DNA of 44,157 bases from Myxococcota bacterium (GTDB lineage Bacteria > Myxococcota_A > UBA796 > UBA2385), in assembly GCA_023150805.1 (NCBI GenBank), contig JAKLKF010000060.1, positions 1 to 44,157 of the forward strand, in the 5' to 3' direction. Of this stretch, positions 23,774 through 32,982 are shown piece after piece (position 1 is the first letter of the stretch; each line of letters opens with the position of its first letter). The notes under the pieces are model-generated. The model was not told where the DNA came from and did not search any database. It saw only the letters and a program-made list of their open reading frames with translations. Position numbers and translations under genes: made by a program.

Positions 23774-24994
23774 ATGGCATTCGAGGTCATGCACGCCGAT
23801 CCGCTCAAGCGGGTCGAGCTCGCGATCGAGGACATCCGCGCCGGCCGCATGGTCATCCTCGTCGACGACGAGGACCGCGAGAACGAGGGCGACCTGACGA
23901 TGGCCGCCGACGCCGTCACGCCCGAGGCCATCAACTTCATGGCCCGCCACGGCCGCGGCCTGATCTGCCTGACCCTGACGGCCGACCGGGTCCGCCGCCT
24001 GGGCCTGCCCATGATGGCCCAGAACAACCAGAGCCCCTACGGCACCGCCTTCACCGTCTCCATCGAGGCGCGCGAGGGCGTGTCCACCGGCATCAGCGCC
24101 GCCGACCGCGCCCACACCGTCCGCACCGCGATCGACCCCAGCAAGGGCCCGCAGGACCTGGTCACCCCCGGCCACGTCTTCCCCCTGCGCGCCCGCGACG
24201 GCGGGGTGCTGGTGCGCACCGGCCAGACCGAGGGCAGCGTCGACCTCGCGCGCCTGGCCGGCCTGACCCCCGCCGGCGTCATCTGCGAGATCATGAAGGA
24301 AGACGGCGAGATGGCGCGCATGCCCGACCTGCAGGAGTTCGGGCGGGAGCACCACCTGCGCATCGTCACCGTCGCCGACCTGATCCGCTGGCGGATGCGG
24401 CACGAGGTCCTGATCCAGCGGGCGCTGGAGGGCGTCCTGCCCGTGCCCGGCCTGGGCGAGTTCCAGGCGCGCGTCTACCGCTGCCAGTCCGACGAGACCC
24501 TGCACCTGGCGGTCTGGAAGGGGGATCTCTCGGTCGACGAGCCGGTGCTCTGCCGGGTCCAGGCCAGCGATCCCATCGGCGACGTCTTCGGCTCGGCCCA
24601 CGTCGACAGCGGCGCCCACATCGACAAGGCGCTGCAGCGCATCCAGCGCGAGGGCCGCGGCCTGGTCATCTACATGCACCTGGGCGGCGGCGTGCGCCCC
24701 GACGCCCTGCTGGGCCGGATGCGCCGCCACTTCGACCCCTCGCCCGAGGCCCGCCCGCCCAAGCCCGCCGAGAGCGACGGCCTGCGGGAGCTGGGCACGG
24801 GCGCCCAGATCCTCGTCGACCTGGGCGTGCGCCGGATCCGCCTGATGACCAACAGCCCGCGCAAGATCTTCGGCCTGGACGGCTATGGCCTGGAGATCGT
24901 CGAGCGGGTAGCCCTCGCCGAGCCCGACCCGGCCGGCGCCGACATCCTGGCCCCGCGGCGCATGAGCCGCCTGGGCCTCCCGATCGTGGAGTGA
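23774..24994 (+). CDS. ribB: 3,4-dihydroxy-2-butanone 4-phosphate synthase with degenerate GTP cyclohydrolase II domain (RibBX type)
   Basis: 406 residues. The RibB domain (1-205) is intact: [15 protein letters not shown] (31-45), [13 protein letters not shown] (96-108), [26 protein letters not shown]. The C-terminal domain (about 210-395) aligns with GTP cyclohydrolase II throughout, but the zinc cysteines are gone: the SEC position reads S265-D266, and RCDCG reads HVDSG (276-280). The RQEGRGIGL loop reads MHLGGGVRP. So the second domain should not open GTP. This is the RibBX variant described in Proteobacteria. A separate ribA must exist elsewhere. It sits 41 bases after ribE with GGGAG upstream. 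Confidence 0.93.
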   Translation: MAFEVMHADPLKRVELAIEDIRAGRMVILVDDEDRENEGDLTMAADAVTPEAINFMARHGRGLICLTLTADRVRRLGLPMMAQNNQSPYGTAFTVSIEAREGVSTGISAADRAHTVRTAIDPSKGPQDLVTPGHVFPLRARDGGVLVRTGQTEGSVDLARLAGLTPAGVICEIMKEDGEMARMPDLQEFGREHHLRIVTVADLIRWRMRHEVLIQRALEGVLPVPGLGEFQARVYRCQSDETLHLAVWKGDLSVDEPVLCRVQASDPIGDVFGSAHVDSGAHIDKALQRIQREGRGLVIYMHLGGGVRPDALLGRMRRHFDPSPEARPPKPAESDGLRELGTGAQILVDLGVRRIRLMTNSPRKIFGLDGYGLEIVERVALAEPDPAGADILAPRRMSRLGLPIVE

Positions 24995-24996
24995 AG

Positions 24997-25476
24997 ATGC
25001 CCCGCACCATCGAAGGCCACCTCGTCGACACCGGCGGCCGCTACGCCATCCTCGTCTCCCGGTGGAACGACTTCATCACCGCCCGCCTGCTGGACGGGGC
25101 GCTGGACACCCTGCGCCGCCACGGCGTGGACATCGACGCCCGCGTCACCGTGGTCTGGGCGCCGGGCTCCTACGAGCTGCCGCTCGTCGCGCAGAAGCTG
25201 GCGAAGTCGGGCGCCTACGACGCCGTCATCGCGCTGGCCTGCGTGATCCGCGGCGGCACCCCGCACTTCGACTTCGTCGCGGCCGAGGTCGCCAAGGGCC
25301 TGGCCACCGTCAGCCTCAAGACCGAGGTGCCCGTCATCTTCGGCGTGCTGACCACCGACAGCATCGACCAGGCGGTCGAGCGCGCCGGCACCAAGATGGG
25401 CAACAAGGGCGCCGAGGCCGCCCACGCCGCCATCGAGAGCGTGCACCTGCTGCAGCAGCTCGGCCAGGGGGGCTGA
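24997..25476 (+). CDS. ribH: 6,7-dimethyl-8-ribityllumazine synthase
   Basis: 159 residues from ATG 24997, preferred over GTG 24991 because GGAG stands five bases before it. Motifs [25 protein letters not shown] and [14 protein letters not shown] (with the catalytic-type His) are intact. It condenses the RibB and RibD products into lumazine and typically forms a pentamer or icosahedral shell. The gene is next to nusB, the common ribH-nusB pair. Confidence 0.97.
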   Translation: MPRTIEGHLVDTGGRYAILVSRWNDFITARLLDGALDTLRRHGVDIDARVTVVWAPGSYELPLVAQKLAKSGAYDAVIALACVIRGGTPHFDFVAAEVAKGLATVSLKTEVPVIFGVLTTDSIDQAVERAGTKMGNKGAEAAHAAIESVHLLQQLGQGG

Positions 25477-25478
25477 GC

Positions 25479-25931
25479 ATGGCCAGCCGCCGCCGCGCGC
25501 GAGAATTCGCCCTGCTCGCGCTGTACCAGGCCGACCTGGCCGAGGTGCCGATGCGCCAGGCGCTCGCCCACGTCTGGGCCGAGCAGCTCGAGGGCGGGCT
25601 GGAGGGCCGATCGGCCGAGAGCGACGAGGTGGAGTTCGCCCAGCGGCTGGTGCACGGGGTCGAGGGGCGCCGTGCCGAGGTGGACGCGATGATCGACAAG
25701 GCCAGCGCCAACTGGCGCCTGGCCCGCATGCCGGTCGTCGACCGCAACATCCTGCGCCTGGCCTGCTTCGAGCTGATGACCTGCGAGGACATCCCGGCGT
25801 CGGTGTCGATCAACGAGGCGGTCGAGCTGGCCAAGAAGTACGGCGACAAGGACAGCCGCGCCTTCGTCAACGGCATCCTGGACCGCATCGCCTTCGAGAC
25901 GGGTCGCGGTGGCCGGCGCCACAAGCGCTGA
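25479..25931 (+). CDS. nusB: transcription antitermination factor NusB
   Basis: 150 residues. SRRRAREFALLALYQADL is the NusB N-terminal helix; VVDRNILRLACFELM and SINEAVELAKKYGDKDSRAFVNGIL are signatures. It binds boxA RNA with S10 (NusE) during rRNA antitermination. It starts two bases past the ribH stop and overlaps the following DUF2752 gene by 23 bases. Confidence 0.97.
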   Translation: MASRRRAREFALLALYQADLAEVPMRQALAHVWAEQLEGGLEGRSAESDEVEFAQRLVHGVEGRRAEVDAMIDKASANWRLARMPVVDRNILRLACFELMTCEDIPASVSINEAVELAKKYGDKDSRAFVNGILDRIAFETGRGGRRHKR

Positions 25932-26274
25932 GGAGCGGGCCGCCCGCACGCTGCGCCGCAACGCGCAGGCGGACGTCGTCATGCTGCTGCTGGCGGCCGG
26001 CACCATCCTGCTGTCGGTCCTGATCGAGCCCTCCGACCGCCAGCTCACGCTCTGGGGCTGGGACCTGCCGCCCCTGTGCCTGTGGAAGAACCTGACCGGC
26101 TACGACTGCCTGGGCTGTGGCCTGACCCGCAGCTTCACCTACATGGGGCACCTGCGGCTGCTGGACGCCTGGCAGATGCACAAGGCCGGTCCGCTGCTGT
26201 GGGGGGTCGTGCTGGCCCAGGTGCCGTGGCGCCTGTCGCTCTTGTGGCGCTACCGCCGCGGGGACGGCGGGTAG
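25909..26274 (+). CDS. DUF2752 membrane protein
   Basis: 121 residues from GTG 25909, overlapping the nusB end. Two hydrophobic helices (VVMLLLAAGTILLSVLI, LLWGVVLAQVPWRLSLLW) flank the signature LTGYDCLGCGLTRSF, the DUF2752 motif with CxxCG. Members are small inner-membrane proteins of unknown role. The overlap implies coupled translation with nusB, probably only operon packing. The start could be at another codon since none is ATG. Confidence 0.85.
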   Translation: MAGATSAEERAARTLRRNAQADVVMLLLAAGTILLSVLIEPSDRQLTLWGWDLPPLCLWKNLTGYDCLGCGLTRSFTYMGHLRLLDAWQMHKAGPLLWGVVLAQVPWRLSLLWRYRRGDGG

Positions 26275-26293
26275 ACCCGGCGCGCCTCGTGGT

Positions 26294-26299
26294 TAGCCT
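26294..26299 (+). promoter_or_regulatory. candidate -10 element before the A-type Fe-S carrier gene
   Basis: GGTTAGCCTGG lies 24 bases before the ATG at 26324; related to the GATAGGCT motif. Confidence 0.35.
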
Positions 26300-26323
26300 G
26301 GGCGCGAACCCTACGAGGACCCC

Positions 26324-26656
26324 ATGCCCACCATCACCCTGACCGACGCCGCCATCGACAACCTCCGCCGCCTGCAGGAGGAGATGGAGATGCAAGGCGC
26401 CGGGCTGCGCTTCGGCTACACCGGCGGCGGCTGCTCCGGCTACAAGTACGTGCTCGAGCTGGAAGACGAGCCGGTCGAGGGCGACGAGGTGATCGAGGCC
26501 GCCCCCGGCGTGCGCGTGTTCCTGAACGCCGAGCACAAGGAGAAGCTCCAGAACTCCGTCATCGACTGGATCGACACGCTGATGGAGCAGGGCTTCCGCA
26601 TCCAGAACCCCCAGGCCAAGAACGCCTGCGGCTGCGGCGAGAGCGTCGAGCTCTGA
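26324..26656 (+). CDS. A-type iron-sulfur carrier (HesB/IscA/ErpA family)
   Basis: 110 residues with the three conserved cysteines: GGGCSGYKY and ACGCGESVEL (C-x-C). It holds and passes Fe-S clusters to apo-proteins in the cytosol. YxC-terminal form CGCGESVEL is typical of the family; ErpA or IscA cannot be told apart by eye. No isc or suf genes adjoin. ACGAGGACCCC is the likely ribosome-binding region. It converges on the DTW gene ending at 26661. Confidence 0.95.
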   Translation: MPTITLTDAAIDNLRRLQEEMEMQGAGLRFGYTGGGCSGYKYVLELEDEPVEGDEVIEAAPGVRVFLNAEHKEKLQNSVIDWIDTLMEQGFRIQNPQAKNACGCGESVEL

Positions 26657-26660
26657 GGCG

Positions 26661-27308
26661 TCAGCGGCCCGGCGCCGGGGCGGCTCGCCTGCCAGGCGCC
26701 GTGTCCCGCGCCCGCTGGACCATCGTGCGCATCAAGGCCCGCAGGGCGGCCCGCACCGCGGGATCCTCGCCGTTGGCGACCAGCGCGTCGGCGACCGCCT
26801 CCAGGGTGGAGACGGCCTCGCGCCGGGGCTCGCGCCGCACCTTGCCGTAGATCGACGCCTCGGTCGGCCGCAGCAGCACGCGCCCCAGGCGGAGCAGCCA
26901 GGGGTTGCGCCACCACATCGTCTTGGCCTGGGCCCAGGTCCCGTCCAGGACGACCAGGCCGGCCCAGGGCGCGGGGTGGGGCGCGCCGGCCCGATCCAGG
27001 GACAGGGCGGGCGCCGCGTCCTCGGCCGCGGTGAGCGCGCGTGGCAGCTGGCCCCGCCAGAGCACCGCCCACGCCTCGTTGTCGGCCCGCTCGCCGAGCG
27101 CGTCGGACAGCGAGGCCCACATCGTGCCCGGCCGCACGGTCACGGCCTGCGGCAGGCTCATGGCCAGGAGCGGCGCGGTGCCCAGCACCTCGTCGGGCTC
27201 CTCGGGGTGCTGCAGGACCAGCACCCGGGTGCGGCTGAGCAGGGGGACCACGCGGTCACAGACGCAGATCCCGGTGGGCTTGTCGCAGCGGGGGCATCGA
27301 GGGCTCAT
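26661..27308 (-). CDS. DTW-domain protein (TapT-like tRNA acp3U synthase family)
   Basis: 215 residues. An N-terminal zinc-finger-like CPRCDKPTGICVC is followed by RVLVLQHPEEPDEVLGTAPL, the signature DGTW in VVLDGTWAQAKTMWW, and LRPTEASIYGKVRREPRREAVSTLEA. These are DTW motifs; family members TapT/YfiP and human DTWD1/2 transfer the aminocarboxypropyl group of SAM to uridine in tRNA. Here DxTW reads DGTW, a normal match. A GATAGCTC motif (27315-27322) ends only six bases before the ATG, so the transcript may be nearly leaderless. Confidence 0.9.
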   Translation of the reverse strand: MSPRCPRCDKPTGICVCDRVVPLLSRTRVLVLQHPEEPDEVLGTAPLLAMSLPQAVTVRPGTMWASLSDALGERADNEAWAVLWRGQLPRALTAAEDAAPALSLDRAGAPHPAPWAGLVVLDGTWAQAKTMWWRNPWLLRLGRVLLRPTEASIYGKVRREPRREAVSTLEAVADALVANGEDPAVRAALRALMRTMVQRARDTAPGRRAAPAPGR

Positions 27309-27392
27309 GTGGTGGAGCTATCGCGTCCTCCGCTACACTCGCGCGGACCTCGTCCTCCTCCCCCGGTCCTCGCACCCCGGAGCCGCGCGCGC

Positions 27393-29195
27393 ATGTCCCG
27401 CACCGACACCCTCGTGCACCGCCTCGCCGACCTCGCCGCTCGACGGGGGGACCAGGTCGCCCTGCGCGAGCCCGCCCCGGGGGGCGGCTTCACCGAGCGC
27501 ACCTGGCGCGACTACCGCGACCACTCGCGCGAGATCGCCGCCGGCCTGCTCGCCCTGGGCCACGAGCCCGGCGAGTGCGTGGCGCTGGTCGGCGACAACC
27601 GCATCGACTGGGTCCTCTGCGAGCTGGGCATCATGTCGGTGCGCGGCATCCCCGCGCCGATCTACACCACCCTGCTGCACGAGCAGGCCGCCTGGATCGT
27701 GGACCACGCCCAGGCCCGCATCGCCATCTGCGACGGCAGGGCCCAGCTCGACAAGCTGCGGACTGCCTGGGACCAGGGCCTGCTGCCTCGCCTGGAGCGC
27801 ATCGTCACCATGGACGCGCTGGAGGTCGACGACCCGCGCGTGAGCAGCCTGGCCGCGCTGCGGGCCGCCGGGCGGGCGAGCGACCCCGCGCGGCTGCAGG
27901 CCCGCGTCGACACGGTCTCCCCCGACGAGACGGCCCTGCTCATCTACACCTCGGGCACCACGGGCCTGCCCAAGGCCGTGCAGCTCGACCACCGCGGCAT
28001 GCTGATGGTCGCCGACGGGCTGCTGCAGCGCGTCCCCGGCGTCAACGACCCCGAGCAGTACGCCGTCGTCTCCTACCTGCCGCTCTGCCACGTCGCCGAG
28101 CAGATCTTCACCACCATGCTGCACCTGTCGACCGGCGGGCGGGTGACCTTCTGCGCCGACATGGCCCGGATCAAGGAGGCCCTGCTCGACGTCCGGCCCA
28201 CCGTCTTCCTGGGCGTGCCCCGCGTCTGGGAGAAGTTCCAGGCGGCGCTCTCCGCCCGCTTCGCCGAGGCCACCGGGCTCAAGGCCCGCCTGCTCGCCTG
28301 GGCCCGCCAGGCCGAGCTGGAGGCCTTCCGGGCCCAGGTCGCCACCGGCGTCCCGCAGGCCGGCCTGGCGCGCAAGCTGGCCCGGGCGCTGGTGCTGGAC
28401 AAGGTCCGGGCCGCGCTGGGCCTGGACCGCCTGGTCATCGCCGCCACCGGGGCGGCCCCGATCGCGCTGGAGACGCTGGAGTTCTTCGCCAGCATCGGCA
28501 TCGTCGTGCTCGAGGGCTACGGCATGAGCGAGACCAGCGGCGTCGCCACCTCCTCGGACCCCTCGCGGCCGCGCTTCGGGACGGTGGGGCAGACCCTGCC
28601 CGGCGTCGAGCTGCGCATCGCCGAGGACGGCGAGATCCTGCTGCGGGGCCGCTCGATGACCCGCGGCTACCTGCGCCAGCCCGAGCAGACGGCCGAGCTG
28701 CTCGACGACCAGGGCTGGCTGCACACCGGCGACCTCGGCAGCGTCGACGCCGAGGGCTTCCTGCGGATCACCGGGCGCAAGAAGGACATCATCATCACGG
28801 CGGGCGGGAAGAACGTCGCGCCGGCGGAGATGGAGGGCTTCATCAAGCAGATCCCCGGCGTGGCCCAGGCCGTGGTCGTCGGCGACCGACAGCCCTACCT
28901 GGGGGCGCTGGTGACCCTGAACCCCGAGACGCTGGCCGAGCTGGCCCAGGCCGCCGGCGTGCCGCTGGGCCCGCCCGCCGCGCTGGCCGCGGACCCGCGG
29001 GTCCAGGCCTGGCTGCAGGAGCAGGTCGAGCGCTGCTGCAACCAGAAGGTCGCCCGCTACCAGACCATCAAGAAGGTCCGCATCCTGGAGGCGGACTTCT
29101 CGGTCGAGGGGGGTGAGCTGACCCCGACCATGAAGGTCAAGCGCAACGTCGTCTCCGAGCGCTACCGCCAGGAGATCGACTCCCTCTTCGCCTGA
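27393..29195 (+). CDS. long-chain fatty acid-CoA ligase (AMP-forming)
   Basis: 600 residues. ANL-superfamily motifs: [15 protein letters not shown] (183-197), [36 protein letters not shown]. The length and the large insert before EGYGMSE match FAA/FadD15-type long-chain acyl-CoA synthetases. It activates fatty acids to acyl-CoA. Upstream TACACT at 27334-27339 may be the -10. It is followed after 11 bases by a sigma-54 activator gene, suggesting an operon. Confidence 0.93.
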   Translation: MSRTDTLVHRLADLAARRGDQVALREPAPGGGFTERTWRDYRDHSREIAAGLLALGHEPGECVALVGDNRIDWVLCELGIMSVRGIPAPIYTTLLHEQAAWIVDHAQARIAICDGRAQLDKLRTAWDQGLLPRLERIVTMDALEVDDPRVSSLAALRAAGRASDPARLQARVDTVSPDETALLIYTSGTTGLPKAVQLDHRGMLMVADGLLQRVPGVNDPEQYAVVSYLPLCHVAEQIFTTMLHLSTGGRVTFCADMARIKEALLDVRPTVFLGVPRVWEKFQAALSARFAEATGLKARLLAWARQAELEAFRAQVATGVPQAGLARKLARALVLDKVRAALGLDRLVIAATGAAPIALETLEFFASIGIVVLEGYGMSETSGVATSSDPSRPRFGTVGQTLPGVELRIAEDGEILLRGRSMTRGYLRQPEQTAELLDDQGWLHTGDLGSVDAEGFLRITGRKKDIIITAGGKNVAPAEMEGFIKQIPGVAQAVVVGDRQPYLGALVTLNPETLAELAQAAGVPLGPPAALAADPRVQAWLQEQVERCCNQKVARYQTIKKVRILEADFSVEGGELTPTMKVKRNVVSERYRQEIDSLFA

Positions 29196-29206
29196 GCCGG
29201 GCCCCG

Positions 29207-30658
29207 ATGACCGTCGACCCCTCCCTCACCGACCCGACCGACGGCCTGCGCCCGCTGGCCGACCCGGATCCCGAGCTGCGCCGCTGGCTCGACCGCGTCT
29301 GCGCCCAGGCCGGCGCCGCGCGCGCCAGCCTCTTCCTGCGGGACCCGAACTCCGGCGAGGCGGTCACGCGCGTCGCCCACCTCGACGAGGTGGCCGAGAT
29401 CCGCGTGCCGGCCGGGCGCGGCATCGTCGGGGCCGTCATCGACTCGGGGCGGGTGCGCCGCTGGCCCGGCGACGCGCCGCCGCCCGAGGAGGACGTGGTC
29501 GTCGCCACCGGCTACCGCCCGCGCACGGTGCTGGCCCTGCCGGTGCGCCTGGACGACCACGTCGTCGGTGTCCTGGAGCTGCTCGACGGTCCCCTGGACG
29601 AGCGGGTGGCCCAGCGCGCCGAGCGCATCGTCGAGCGCATGGCCGGCGTGCTGGGCGCCTCGTCGCTGGCCAGCCAGCTCCGCCCGCGGGGGGAGCTGCC
29701 CGCGCGCCTGGCCTTCGTGGCCGAGGGCATCGTCGGCGGCTCCAGCAGCCTGCGCGAGGCCTTCCAGCGGGTGGCGCTCGTGGCGCCCACCGAGGCCAGC
29801 GTCCTGCTCACCGGCGAGACCGGCACCGGCAAGGAGCTGTTCGCCCAGGCCATCCACGCCAACTCCGGGCGCGCGGGGGGCCCGCTGGTCAAGGTCGACT
29901 GCGGCGCCCTGCCCGAGAGCATCCTGGAGAACGAGCTGTTCGGGCACGAGAAGGGCGCCTTCACCGGCGCGGGCGCCGCCACCGCCGGCCGCTTCGAGGA
30001 GGCGCACGGGGGCACCCTCTTCCTCGACGAGGTGGGCGAGCTCTCGCTCAAGGCCCAGACCCGGCTCCTGCGCGTGCTCGAGGACCGCGTCGTGCAGCGC
30101 CTGGGCGGGGGCCGCTCGCGCTCCGTCGACTTCCGGTTGGTGTCCGCCACCCACCGCGACCTGGGCGCCATGGCGCGCCGGGGCGAGTTCCGCGCCGACC
30201 TGCTGCACCGGATCCAGGTCGTGCGGGTGCGCCTGCCCGCCCTGCGCGAGCGCGGCGAGGACGACATCCTGCGCCTCGTCGAGCACTTCGCGCGGGTCCA
30301 CGCCCGGCGCCACGGCCGCAGCCTGTGCCGGATCCCCCGCGCCACCCAGGACCGGCTGGTCCGCCACCCCTGGCCGGGCAACGTCCGCCAGCTCTCCCAC
30401 GCCGTCGAGTCGGCCGTGGTGCTGGCCAGCGACGGCGTCTTGCGGCCGGAGCTGTTCGAGATCGAGGAGGAGGACGAGCGCGCGCCCGGCGCCAGCCACC
30501 CCTTCGCCGGCCTGCCGAGCGCCGCCGAGCTGGAGGGGCAGTACCTGCGCTGGCTGATGGCCCGCTTCGACGGGCGCAAGGCCGAGGTCGCCCGCGTCGC
30601 GGGCATCGGGCGCACCACCCTGTGGCGCAAGCTCAAGGACCTGGGCTTCGAGGTCTGA
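29207..30658 (+). CDS. sigma-54-dependent transcriptional activator with GAF domain
   Basis: 483 residues. GAF-like sensor (about 22-150; [36 protein letters not shown]), AAA+ domain with Walker A GETGTGKE (203-210), the sigma-54 contact loop GAFTGA (250-255), Walker B LFLDEVGE (271-278), arginine-finger region FRADLLHRI, and a C-terminal Fis-type helix-turn-helix ([20 protein letters not shown]). It should remodel RNA polymerase-sigma-54 at enhancer-controlled promoters in response to a small ligand bound by the GAF domain. No receiver domain, so it is not a phosphorylated response regulator. It lies 11 bases after the acyl-CoA ligase gene; target unknown. Confidence 0.95.
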   Translation: MTVDPSLTDPTDGLRPLADPDPELRRWLDRVCAQAGAARASLFLRDPNSGEAVTRVAHLDEVAEIRVPAGRGIVGAVIDSGRVRRWPGDAPPPEEDVVVATGYRPRTVLALPVRLDDHVVGVLELLDGPLDERVAQRAERIVERMAGVLGASSLASQLRPRGELPARLAFVAEGIVGGSSSLREAFQRVALVAPTEASVLLTGETGTGKELFAQAIHANSGRAGGPLVKVDCGALPESILENELFGHEKGAFTGAGAATAGRFEEAHGGTLFLDEVGELSLKAQTRLLRVLEDRVVQRLGGGRSRSVDFRLVSATHRDLGAMARRGEFRADLLHRIQVVRVRLPALRERGEDDILRLVEHFARVHARRHGRSLCRIPRATQDRLVRHPWPGNVRQLSHAVESAVVLASDGVLRPELFEIEEEDERAPGASHPFAGLPSAAELEGQYLRWLMARFDGRKAEVARVAGIGRTTLWRKLKDLGFEV

Positions 30659-31027
30659 GGCCCGGCCTGGGCCCCGGCGGGGCCCCGCGGCCGGAAGAGG
30701 AGGGGAGAGGCCCGGCGGGAGACGGGCAGGGATGCCGGACCCCTCCCCCGAGGAGCCGGGTGCCACGCCAGGGGAGGGCGGCAGGCGGTGAGATGAATCC
30801 GCCTGCCGCCCGCGACATCGGCCCCCCTGGGACACGGGGACGAAGGCGCTGGCGATCCCGCGAGGGGATCGTGAGCGTGGCCGCTCGTCACCTGTTCGTT
30901 GCATCGGGCGTGCCAGCCTGAGTGGTTGGCGCATGGTCAGCTGCCATGCGGATCTCTGGCGGACTCGGGGCAGAGGGCTCCGTTGTGTTGTTCCGAAGTG
31001 GAACCCGGACGCCCCGATCCGGAACGC
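30659..31027. other. 369-bp intergenic region between convergent genes, several hairpins
   Basis: No coding sequence is supported on either strand. Inverted repeats seen: a 12-bp perfect stem (30777-30810), CGATCCC/GGGATCG (30853-30871), GCATGG/CCATGC (30931-30949) and GTTCC/GGAAC near the WD40 gene stop. It likely ends transcription from both sides. Confidence 0.7.
30777..30810. terminator. 12-bp perfect hairpin, candidate bidirectional terminator
   Basis: ggcggcaggcgg (30777-30788) and its exact complement (30799-30810) flank the 10-base loop tgagatgaat. There is no T tract, so the terminator role is inferred from its place between convergent genes. Confidence 0.5.
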
Positions 31028-32860
31028 TCAGATCGCGCCGCTGGCGCCCTGGCTGGCGTCGAGGATGCCGCGCCAGCCGAAGCTGAGCCACTCGCCCTCG
31101 GGCAGGGCGCGCAGGACCCGGCGCTCCCGGCCGTCCATCTCGCGCTCGAGCAGCGCCCCGCTGCGCGCCGGCTCCAGGATGAGCCCGTGCTCGGCGTCGA
31201 CCCAGGTGTTCGGCGCCAGCCCCGTCACCTCGTGCACCACCTCGCAGGCGTGCACGTCCACCCACAGGATCGTGCAGCGGTCGCCCTCCGGCAGGCGCAT
31301 CGCGCAGTGCTGGCCGCCGGTGATCCCCCAGAGCTGGTCCACCGGGACGTTGACCGTGAGCACGTCGCGCCCCTCGCCCGGGCGCCCCTGGCGCAGCGCC
31401 TCGCCCAGGTCGTAGTGGCCCAGCACGCCGTCCTCGTCCATCACCAGCAGGTCCGGTCGCCGGTTGACGAAGGCCATCGCCTTGATGGGCACGTCGGCCA
31501 GGGGGACCGGGGCGGGCACGGCGTCGCGGCCGGTCGCCGGGTCGAGCACCTTCACGGCGCCCTTGGGCGTCACCACGCCCAGCCAGGTCCCGCCGTTGCT
31601 GAGCGCCATCGCCCGGGGCCACTCCAGCTCGAAGCCCTTGTTCTGCGCCAGGTCCCACCAGCGCAGGCCGCCCCGCTTGAGCAGCACGGCCACCACGTTG
31701 CCGCCGACGCCGACCGCCGCGCAGCCGCTGCTGGTCGGGCCGGCGTCGAAGACGCGCTTGCCCCGCTTGCAGTCGAAGACCTGCACCGGCCCGCGCTGGG
31801 GCACCACCACCGCCAGGCGGCCGTCGCGGTCGACGTGCACCTCGCGCGGCGCCCCGTCGGCCTGCAGCTCCAGCTCCCGCCGGTTCCCCCGCCAGACCGC
31901 CACGGAGGCGCCGTGGGCCGCCAGCCGGGTCTCGCCGAAGCCGCCCACGCAGGTCACCGGCCCGGCGCTGGCGCCGCTGCCGCCGCCGTGCATCAGGCCG
32001 TCGCTGCCGGCGACCTTGATGCCCTGGTGGGTCCACACGGCGGCCCCGGTCGGGTCCGGCGCGCCGTGCTTGAGGCTGCCCGAGGGCTGCAGGTCGGGCA
32101 GCGTGAAGGTGTGCACGCTGCGCTGGGTGACCGCGCCGGCCTGCTGCCCGTCGGGCGAGAGGATCAGGCTCTGGATGCCCGAGCCGCCGCGGGTGGCGAA
32201 GCTGGCGATCAGCGCGCCGTCGGCGACCCGCAAGAGCGAGATGCCCGCCTGGCCGGCCGCGACGATCATCGTCCCGTCCAGGGTGAACACCGCCCGGTCG
32301 GCGGGCATCTGCAGCTTGTCCATGTACAGGGCCTGCAGGCTCATCAGGTCCATCAGCCGCGGCTGCCCCTGGTCGTCCATCGCCAGCAGCCGCTGCCCGC
32401 GCGGGTCGAACTGGACCGTGTCCCCCCCGAAGCCCTGCCAGGCGGCGGTGCGCTGGCCGTTCTCCAGGTCCCACAGCCGCACCAGCCCGTCCTTGGCGAT
32501 GGTCGCCAGCGTGCGCCCCTCGGGCGACAGCGCCACGCCGCGCATCGCCCGGATACGCCCCCGCGCGCCCTCCCGCGCCTCCTGGAACACGGCCAGCCCG
32601 TTGTCGCAGCGGTAGACGCCCACGGTGCCGGCCTCGTCGCCCACGGCGACCATGCTGGCGCCGGCGATCAGGCCCAGCGCGCCGCGCACTCCCTCGCCGG
32701 GGTGGAAGACCAGCTGCGGCGTGCTCTCGCCGGGGCGCTGCACCGCGACCACCCCCGCCGCGTCCGCCGTCGCCATGGCGCCGGTGTGGGGGTCGTAGCA
32801 GGCCGCCGTGATGGCGACGTCGTGCACGTTCGGACAGAACTGGTCGACCAGCGACGGCAT
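31028..32860 (-). CDS. WD40-like beta-propeller protein
   Basis: 610 residues from ATG 32860, with GGAGG upstream. No signal peptide or membrane segment, so cytoplasmic. Repeated blade-like motifs include VALSPEGRTLATIAKDGLVRLWDLENGQ, VQFDPRGQRLLAMDDQG, FTLDGTMIVAAGQAG, LILSPDGQQAGAVTQ and VGGNVVAVLLKRGGLRWWDLAQN, consistent with one seven-bladed or two smaller propellers. The start (VHDVAITAACYDPHTGAMATADAAG) is also blade-like. Such proteins act as interaction scaffolds. It is divergent from the glycogen cluster across 122 bases, which suggests but does not prove a shared role. Function unknown. Confidence 0.82.
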   Translation of the reverse strand: MPSLVDQFCPNVHDVAITAACYDPHTGAMATADAAGVVAVQRPGESTPQLVFHPGEGVRGALGLIAGASMVAVGDEAGTVGVYRCDNGLAVFQEAREGARGRIRAMRGVALSPEGRTLATIAKDGLVRLWDLENGQRTAAWQGFGGDTVQFDPRGQRLLAMDDQGQPRLMDLMSLQALYMDKLQMPADRAVFTLDGTMIVAAGQAGISLLRVADGALIASFATRGGSGIQSLILSPDGQQAGAVTQRSVHTFTLPDLQPSGSLKHGAPDPTGAAVWTHQGIKVAGSDGLMHGGGSGASAGPVTCVGGFGETRLAAHGASVAVWRGNRRELELQADGAPREVHVDRDGRLAVVVPQRGPVQVFDCKRGKRVFDAGPTSSGCAAVGVGGNVVAVLLKRGGLRWWDLAQNKGFELEWPRAMALSNGGTWLGVVTPKGAVKVLDPATGRDAVPAPVPLADVPIKAMAFVNRRPDLLVMDEDGVLGHYDLGEALRQGRPGEGRDVLTVNVPVDQLWGITGGQHCAMRLPEGDRCTILWVDVHACEVVHEVTGLAPNTWVDAEHGLILEPARSGALLEREMDGRERRVLRALPEGEWLSFGWRGILDASQGASGAI

Positions 32861-32923
32861 CCTCTCGCCTCCGGGCCTGCCGGCCCCCGCCGACGATCGG
32901 CAGCGTGCGCAGCGCGGCGGCGG

Positions 32924-32929
32924 ATTGTA
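32924..32929 (-). promoter_or_regulatory. candidate -10 (TACAAT) for the WD40-like gene
   Basis: TACAAT on the minus strand (five of six to TATAAT) 64 bases before the start at 32860. No -35 found at 17 bases; it lies in the 122-bp divergent promoter region shared with the first GH57 gene. Confidence 0.45.
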
Positions 32930-32982
32930 ACCTCTCGCTCCCGCTGGCCCGCCCCCTGGCGCGGGCGCGGGCACGGAGCTGC

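Noticed and set aside
21391..23774. FMN riboswitch controlling the rib genes
   Set aside because: ribD overlaps nrdR, ribE abuts ribD, and the 41-bp gap before ribB is too short; no RFN-like conserved sequence seen.
30926..30942. Sigma-54-type promoter TTGGCGC-N-CAGCT
   Set aside because: GG-N10-GC spacing is right but the -12 half is poor and no gene follows in that direction.
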